Shown here: one piece after another, positions 60,327 through 64,000 of the stretch
Position numbering within the stretch: position 1 is the stretch's first letter
How the letters are laid out: each line of letters starts with the position of its first letter
Assembly (NCBI RefSeq): GCF_021532315.1
Contig: NZ_JAKGAO010000003.1
Location: forward strand, 165,593-229,592
Source: Paenibacillus tarimensis
GTDB lineage: Bacteria; Bacillota; Bacilli; Paenibacillales; Paenibacillaceae
Reading direction: 5' to 3'
DNA: 64,000 nt
Position numbers and translations under genes: made by a program
The notes under the pieces: model-generated
Seen by the model: the letters and a program-made list of their open reading frames with translations, nothing else
What the model was told of the DNA's origin: nothing
The model's database searches: none

Positions 60327-62207
60327 TTGATCGGCAATTTGCAGCAGTTTGGCAGAGCACTCATGCTTCCGATGATTGCCCTTCCCGCTGCCGCGGTTTT
60401 CCTGAGCTTGAGCCAGCTTCCCTGGGAATCATGGGGAATGGCATCCATGGCGCTGCATCTATCGCAATCTGGCGACATGATCTTCTATGTGCTGCCGTTC
60501 CTGTTTGCGCTCGGTGTGGCGATGGGGCTGACCGGCAATGCCGGTTCGGCCGGGATGGCCGCTTTATCAGGCATGTTCATTTATACGGCGGTTACTGGCT
60601 CTTATAGTGGTCTGGAGATCCAGCCAACCGTGCTGATCGGCGTGCTGATTGGCATTATGGCGGGGTACAGCTATGAGCGTTTCAAGGAGTTCAAGCTGCC
60701 CGAATACATACAGTTTTTTGGCGGGCCAAGGTTTGTGCCGCTATTTGTCAGCTTTATGTCGGTGGCCTTCTCGATCATTATGGTCCAAATAGCCCCGGCG
60801 GTGCAGGACGGAATGCTCCTGCTTGGCCAATCTGTCGAATCGGCTGGCGGCTTTGGCGTGTTTTTATTCGGCTTTGTATACCGGATACTCGTTGTTTTCG
60901 GGCTTCATCATCTCGTGAGTCATGCGTTCTGGTTTCAGGTTGGCAGCTATACGACGGAGAACGGCTCCATGGTATATGGTGACCTGCCGCGTTTCTTCGC
61001 CGGTGACCCTGCTGCAGGGGCATACATGGGCGGTATGTACCCCGTTATGATGTTTGCACTTCCGGCAATCGCATTGGCTATTATCCAGGAGGCGCGTGAG
61101 GATTTAAAGCCGAAAATCCGCAAGACCTTTCTGTCGGCAGCCTTGTCATCCTTTTTGACAGGGGTGACAGAACCGGTTGAATTCGCCTTTATGTTTGTGG
61201 CGCCATTCCTGTATGTCGTGCATGCCGCCTTGTCTGGTGTTGTTATGTGGGTTACGTATGAGCTTGGCATCCGGCACGGCTTTTCCTTCTCGGGAGGGGC
61301 GTTTGATTATATCATTAACCTTCACTTGTCCACTAAAGGCCTGCTGCTCATCCCGGTTGGACTGGCTTCCGGTATACTCTATTATGTGCTGTTCCGGTGG
61401 GCGATCCGCCGGTTTCGACTGCCGACGCCCGGGCGTGAGGAAGGCTCCCAGCTTGATGAGTGGGCCGGTGACATTCCTTACCGCGCCCCGCTTATTCTGC
61501 AGGCAATTGGCGGCAAGGACAACATTGTCCAGATGGAAGCCTGCATCACCCGCCTGCGGCTCAAGCTGGTCAACGATAAGCAGCTTGATATCAATGCGCT
61601 GCGCAGTCTTGGCGCAGCCGGCGTTATCCGGCTTGGAGGGGGCAATGTTCAGGTCGTATTCGGCACGTTCTCGGAGCTGATCCGGGAAGAGATGGTCAAG
61701 GTGCTGAAGCGGGACCTGGCTAGGGTGCTGTTCAGCTCCCCAGTGCAGGGCAGGATGATGCCGTTGACCGAGGTGCCGGATGAGATTTTTGCTGCCAAGC
61801 TCGTCGGAGAGGGAGTGGCCTTTATGCCGGAGCGTGGCGAGGTGGTATCGCCGGTTAAGGGTCAGGTGATCAACTTGTACCCAACCAAGCATGCGATCGG
61901 CATTCGGACGCCGGAGGGACTGGATGTGCTGCTGCACATCGGAATCGATACTTCCCACCTGCAGGGAGAGGGCTTCAGCAGTTATGTCGAAGTAGGGGAT
62001 GAGGTTGTTCCGGGCCAGCTGTTGATTCGCTTCGATCTGCTGGCGGTAAGAGAGCAGTGCAAGTCGCTTGCCACGCCGATGATTATCACGAACCCTGACC
62101 GGGTTCGTTCTTGGAGCTTTGCTCCTTTTAAAGGCGTCAAGAAAGGCCAGGCATCCGTTATGTCGGTCGTATTGGAAGAGAGCAATGGTGGAGGAGATAG
62201 ACAATGA
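60327..62207 (+). CDS. ptsG: PTS glucose-type transporter, EIICBA (or N-acetylglucosamine-type)
   Basis: Multidomain PTS permease of 626 residues in the order IIC-IIB-IIA. The EIIC membrane part runs to about 380 (residues with GLHHLVSHAFWFQVGSY and FLTGVTEPVEFAFMF, typical of the glucose family). EIIB carries the phospho-cysteine C406 in QMEACITRLRLKL. EIIA (about residues 475-620) carries phospho-histidine H537 in DVLLHIGIDTSHL. Starting TTG 60327 follows GGGGGAGAGGGTG. Glucose is likely by neighbourhood (B. subtilis ptsG-ptsH-ptsI), but NagE-type proteins share the same domain order, so N-acetylglucosamine is possible. It overlaps ptsI by four bases. Confidence 0.9.
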   Translation: MIGNLQQFGRALMLPMIALPAAAVFLSLSQLPWESWGMASMALHLSQSGDMIFYVLPFLFALGVAMGLTGNAGSAGMAALSGMFIYTAVTGSYSGLEIQPTVLIGVLIGIMAGYSYERFKEFKLPEYIQFFGGPRFVPLFVSFMSVAFSIIMVQIAPAVQDGMLLLGQSVESAGGFGVFLFGFVYRILVVFGLHHLVSHAFWFQVGSYTTENGSMVYGDLPRFFAGDPAAGAYMGGMYPVMMFALPAIALAIIQEAREDLKPKIRKTFLSAALSSFLTGVTEPVEFAFMFVAPFLYVVHAALSGVVMWVTYELGIRHGFSFSGGAFDYIINLHLSTKGLLLIPVGLASGILYYVLFRWAIRRFRLPTPGREEGSQLDEWAGDIPYRAPLILQAIGGKDNIVQMEACITRLRLKLVNDKQLDINALRSLGAAGVIRLGGGNVQVVFGTFSELIREEMVKVLKRDLARVLFSSPVQGRMMPLTEVPDEIFAAKLVGEGVAFMPERGEVVSPVKGQVINLYPTKHAIGIRTPEGLDVLLHIGIDTSHLQGEGFSSYVEVGDEVVPGQLLIRFDLLAVREQCKSLATPMIITNPDRVRSWSFAPFKGVKKGQASVMSVVLEESNGGGDRQ

Positions 62208-63964
62208 TGCAAGGGATAGGAGCTTCTTCAGGAATTGCCATCGGTAAATCGTTCGTGCTTCCAAATTGGGAATGGGAACTGCCGGATCAAAAAATCGATG
62301 TATCGGACCTGGCGAAGGAATTTGACCGTTTATATGAGGGAATACGCACATCCAAGGACGAAATTGAACAGATCAAGGATGAGCTTGCGGAAGTGGTGGG
62401 CACGGAGGAGCGTAATATCTTCGATGCACATCTGGCCATACTGAGCGATCCGGTCTTTATGAATGAGATACAGGGCATTATCAAACGCCAGTACAAAGCG
62501 GCTGAGGTTGCGGTTAAGGAGGCAATCGACCACTTTGTCACAATGTTTGATTTACTGGATGATGAATATATGAAGGAGCGGGCGCTGGACATCAAGGATG
62601 TCGGCAACCGGCTGCTGAAGCATTTGCTTGGCGCGCCGGAAATTACACTTCCGTCCGATACACAGCCCTTCATTCTGGTGGCACGGGAGATTTCGCCATC
62701 CCAGCTTGCCCACCTCAATCCGAAGCATGTACTTGGCATTGCCACGATTGCAGGAAGCACAACATCCCACTCGGCCATTATGGCACGGGCACTTGGCATA
62801 CCGCTCGTGGTGGGGCTTGACCCGCAGCTGGAGGAATTAATCGAAACAGGGGATCTAGTCGTATTGGATGGTGATACGGGGAGGGTCATTACGGATCCCT
62901 CCGAGGAAGAAATCGCCAGTTATACAACGCAGCAGCAGCTGCAGGCCGAGTATCAGAACCGCCTGAAGAGCCTCGCCGGTGTCCAGGCCATGACACCTGA
63001 CGGCAAAGAGCTGGAGCTTGGCGCCAATATCAGCTCATTGAAGGAGCTGGAGGTGGCCCTTCAGGTTGGAGCACACGGCGTAGGTTTGTTCCGAACGGAA
63101 TTTCTGTATATGGACCGCAACAGGTTCCCTCTGGAAGAGGAGCAGTACGATGTTTATAAAACGGTAGCAGAGCAGCTGAATGGCAAGCCTCTTATTATCC
63201 GTACCCTGGATATAGGCGGAGACAAGCAGCTGGATTATTTCGAACTGGAGGAGGAAGACAACCCGTTCCTCGGCTACCGCGCGATCCGTATCTGTCTGGA
63301 TCGTAAAGATCTGTTCAAGACACAGCTGCGGGCGATTCTGAGGGCCAGTGCCTACGGCAATGTAAAGGTCATGTATCCGCTTATCTCTTCCGTGGAGGAA
63401 GTAAGGGCGGCCAAGGCCGTACTGGAAGAGGTTAAAGATGAGCTGAAGCAGGAAGGAAAGCCATTCAACCCGGCGATCGAGAACGGAATTATGATCGAGC
63501 TGCCGGCAGCGGTCAGCATTGCGGATTTTCTGGCGGAGGAAGTGGATTTCTTTAGTATTGGAACCAATGATCTTGTGCAGTTTGCCCTCGCTGTCGACCG
63601 GATGAATGAGAAAATCTCGCATATGTACCAGCCTTTCCATCCGGCCGTTCTGCGCATGCTGAAAGCGACGGTGGAAGCAGCCAAACGCAAGGGTATTCAT
63701 GTGGGGGTGTGCGGGGAGATGGCAGGGGATCTTCGTGCCCTCCCGGTGTGGCTGGGTTTGAATGTCGATGAGCTCAGTATGTCTGCGCACGCGATTTTGC
63801 CAGTGAAGGAAAGGCTTCTCAGCACGTGCCGGAGCGACAGCGAAGAGCTTCTGGAGCAGCTGTGGAAGTGCAGGACGGCTGAAGAGACCATTCATCTGCT
63901 CGAAGAATTTAAGCGGAGTGCCGACAATAAGCATCCTGCCGAAGCGGCCCGCAGGCCTTGCTGA
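62204..63964 (+). CDS. ptsI: phosphoenolpyruvate-protein phosphotransferase (Enzyme I)
   Basis: First enzyme of the PTS, which takes phosphate from PEP and passes it to HPr. The phosphorylated histidine is H189 in AGSTTSHSAIMARALGIP, the same number as in B. subtilis. The C-terminal PEP-binding barrel shows GVGLFRTEFLYM, LDIGGDKQL, ISSVEEVRAAKAVLEE, IELPAAVSIADF, FFSIGTNDLVQF and GVCGEMAGD. The 586-residue length is close to the 570 of B. subtilis with a slightly longer C-terminus. The ATG overlaps the ptsG stop. HPr (ptsH), which lies between them in B. subtilis, is absent from this interval. The remaining 36 bases of the window show nothing. Confidence 0.96.
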   Translation: MMQGIGASSGIAIGKSFVLPNWEWELPDQKIDVSDLAKEFDRLYEGIRTSKDEIEQIKDELAEVVGTEERNIFDAHLAILSDPVFMNEIQGIIKRQYKAAEVAVKEAIDHFVTMFDLLDDEYMKERALDIKDVGNRLLKHLLGAPEITLPSDTQPFILVAREISPSQLAHLNPKHVLGIATIAGSTTSHSAIMARALGIPLVVGLDPQLEELIETGDLVVLDGDTGRVITDPSEEEIASYTTQQQLQAEYQNRLKSLAGVQAMTPDGKELELGANISSLKELEVALQVGAHGVGLFRTEFLYMDRNRFPLEEEQYDVYKTVAEQLNGKPLIIRTLDIGGDKQLDYFELEEEDNPFLGYRAIRICLDRKDLFKTQLRAILRASAYGNVKVMYPLISSVEEVRAAKAVLEEVKDELKQEGKPFNPAIENGIMIELPAAVSIADFLAEEVDFFSIGTNDLVQFALAVDRMNEKISHMYQPFHPAVLRMLKATVEAAKRKGIHVGVCGEMAGDLRALPVWLGLNVDELSMSAHAILPVKERLLSTCRSDSEELLEQLWKCRTAEETIHLLEEFKRSADNKHPAEAARRPC

Positions 63965-64000
63965 AGCATTGATGATTAGAAAGATGAAGAATCGGCTTCA

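Overview
The window looks like the chromosome of a Gram-positive, endospore-forming member of the Paenibacillaceae, most likely a Paenibacillus. The reasons are the sporulation sigma pair sigE-sigG followed by the Firmicutes cluster ylmC-pgeF-ylmE-sepF-ylmG-ylmH-divIVA-ileS, lipoproteins with Gram-positive signal peptides, T-box and PyrR leader regulation, strong AGGAGG ribosome sites, frequent GTG/TTG starts, a moderately GC-rich composition, and lysine synthesis through DapL. No plasmid, phage or insertion-sequence signature is visible; most of the window is ordinary core chromosome.

Layout. 1-6.1 kb: sporulation sigma factors and the division cluster. 6.1-9.7 kb: T-box controlled ileS. 9.7-14.1 kb: a small membrane protein, a DksA-like zinc-finger protein, lspA, a pseudouridine synthase and dapL. 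14.2-23.3 kb: a PyrR-attenuated pyrimidine operon (pyrR-pyrB-pyrC-carA-carB-pyrF-pyrE) that lacks pyrP, pyrK and pyrD and carries a very stable hairpin between carB and pyrF. 23.4-30.8 kb: a compact five-gene transport operon with two ABC ATPases (one ending in an AbrB-like domain), a lipoprotein adaptor, a very large FtsX-type permease with a glycine-rich insert, and a solute-binding lipoprotein; it may start from an ECF-sigma-type promoter. 31.1-31.5 kb: three tRNA genes. 31.7-33.2 kb: ung overlapping an SPL-like radical SAM gene. 33.3-40.2 kb: small, mostly secreted or sporulation-flavoured genes, including three very short ones, an AT-rich patch with gene remnants beside a tRNA-Val, and a leftward promoter with two AAGCGC-type operators in the gap between two convergent genes. 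40.2-47.7 kb: speA, two MFS exporters and an RND exporter. 47.9-54 kb: yktB, a NarL-type two-component system and a divergent three-gene ABC-2 exporter. 54.2-60.2 kb: gndA, aroK, a divergent aroA, a CoA-binding protein and a Q/N-rich repeat protein. 60.2-64 kb: a PTS glucose-type EIICBA fused by overlap to ptsI, with a cre-like site in its promoter.

How the genes work together. The first segment links sporulation control (SigE mother cell, SigG forespore) to septum placement (SepF, DivIVA). The pyr operon covers UMP synthesis except the dihydroorotate dehydrogenase step, which must be encoded elsewhere. The five-gene ABC operon is the best candidate for an undescribed system: its ATPase-AbrB fusion, its one large exporter-type permease served by two ATPases, and its solute-binding lipoprotein without an importer permease do not match a standard import or MacAB export cassette. 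Exporters are abundant between 41 and 54 kb. Coordinates of starts follow ribosome binding sites where these were decisive.
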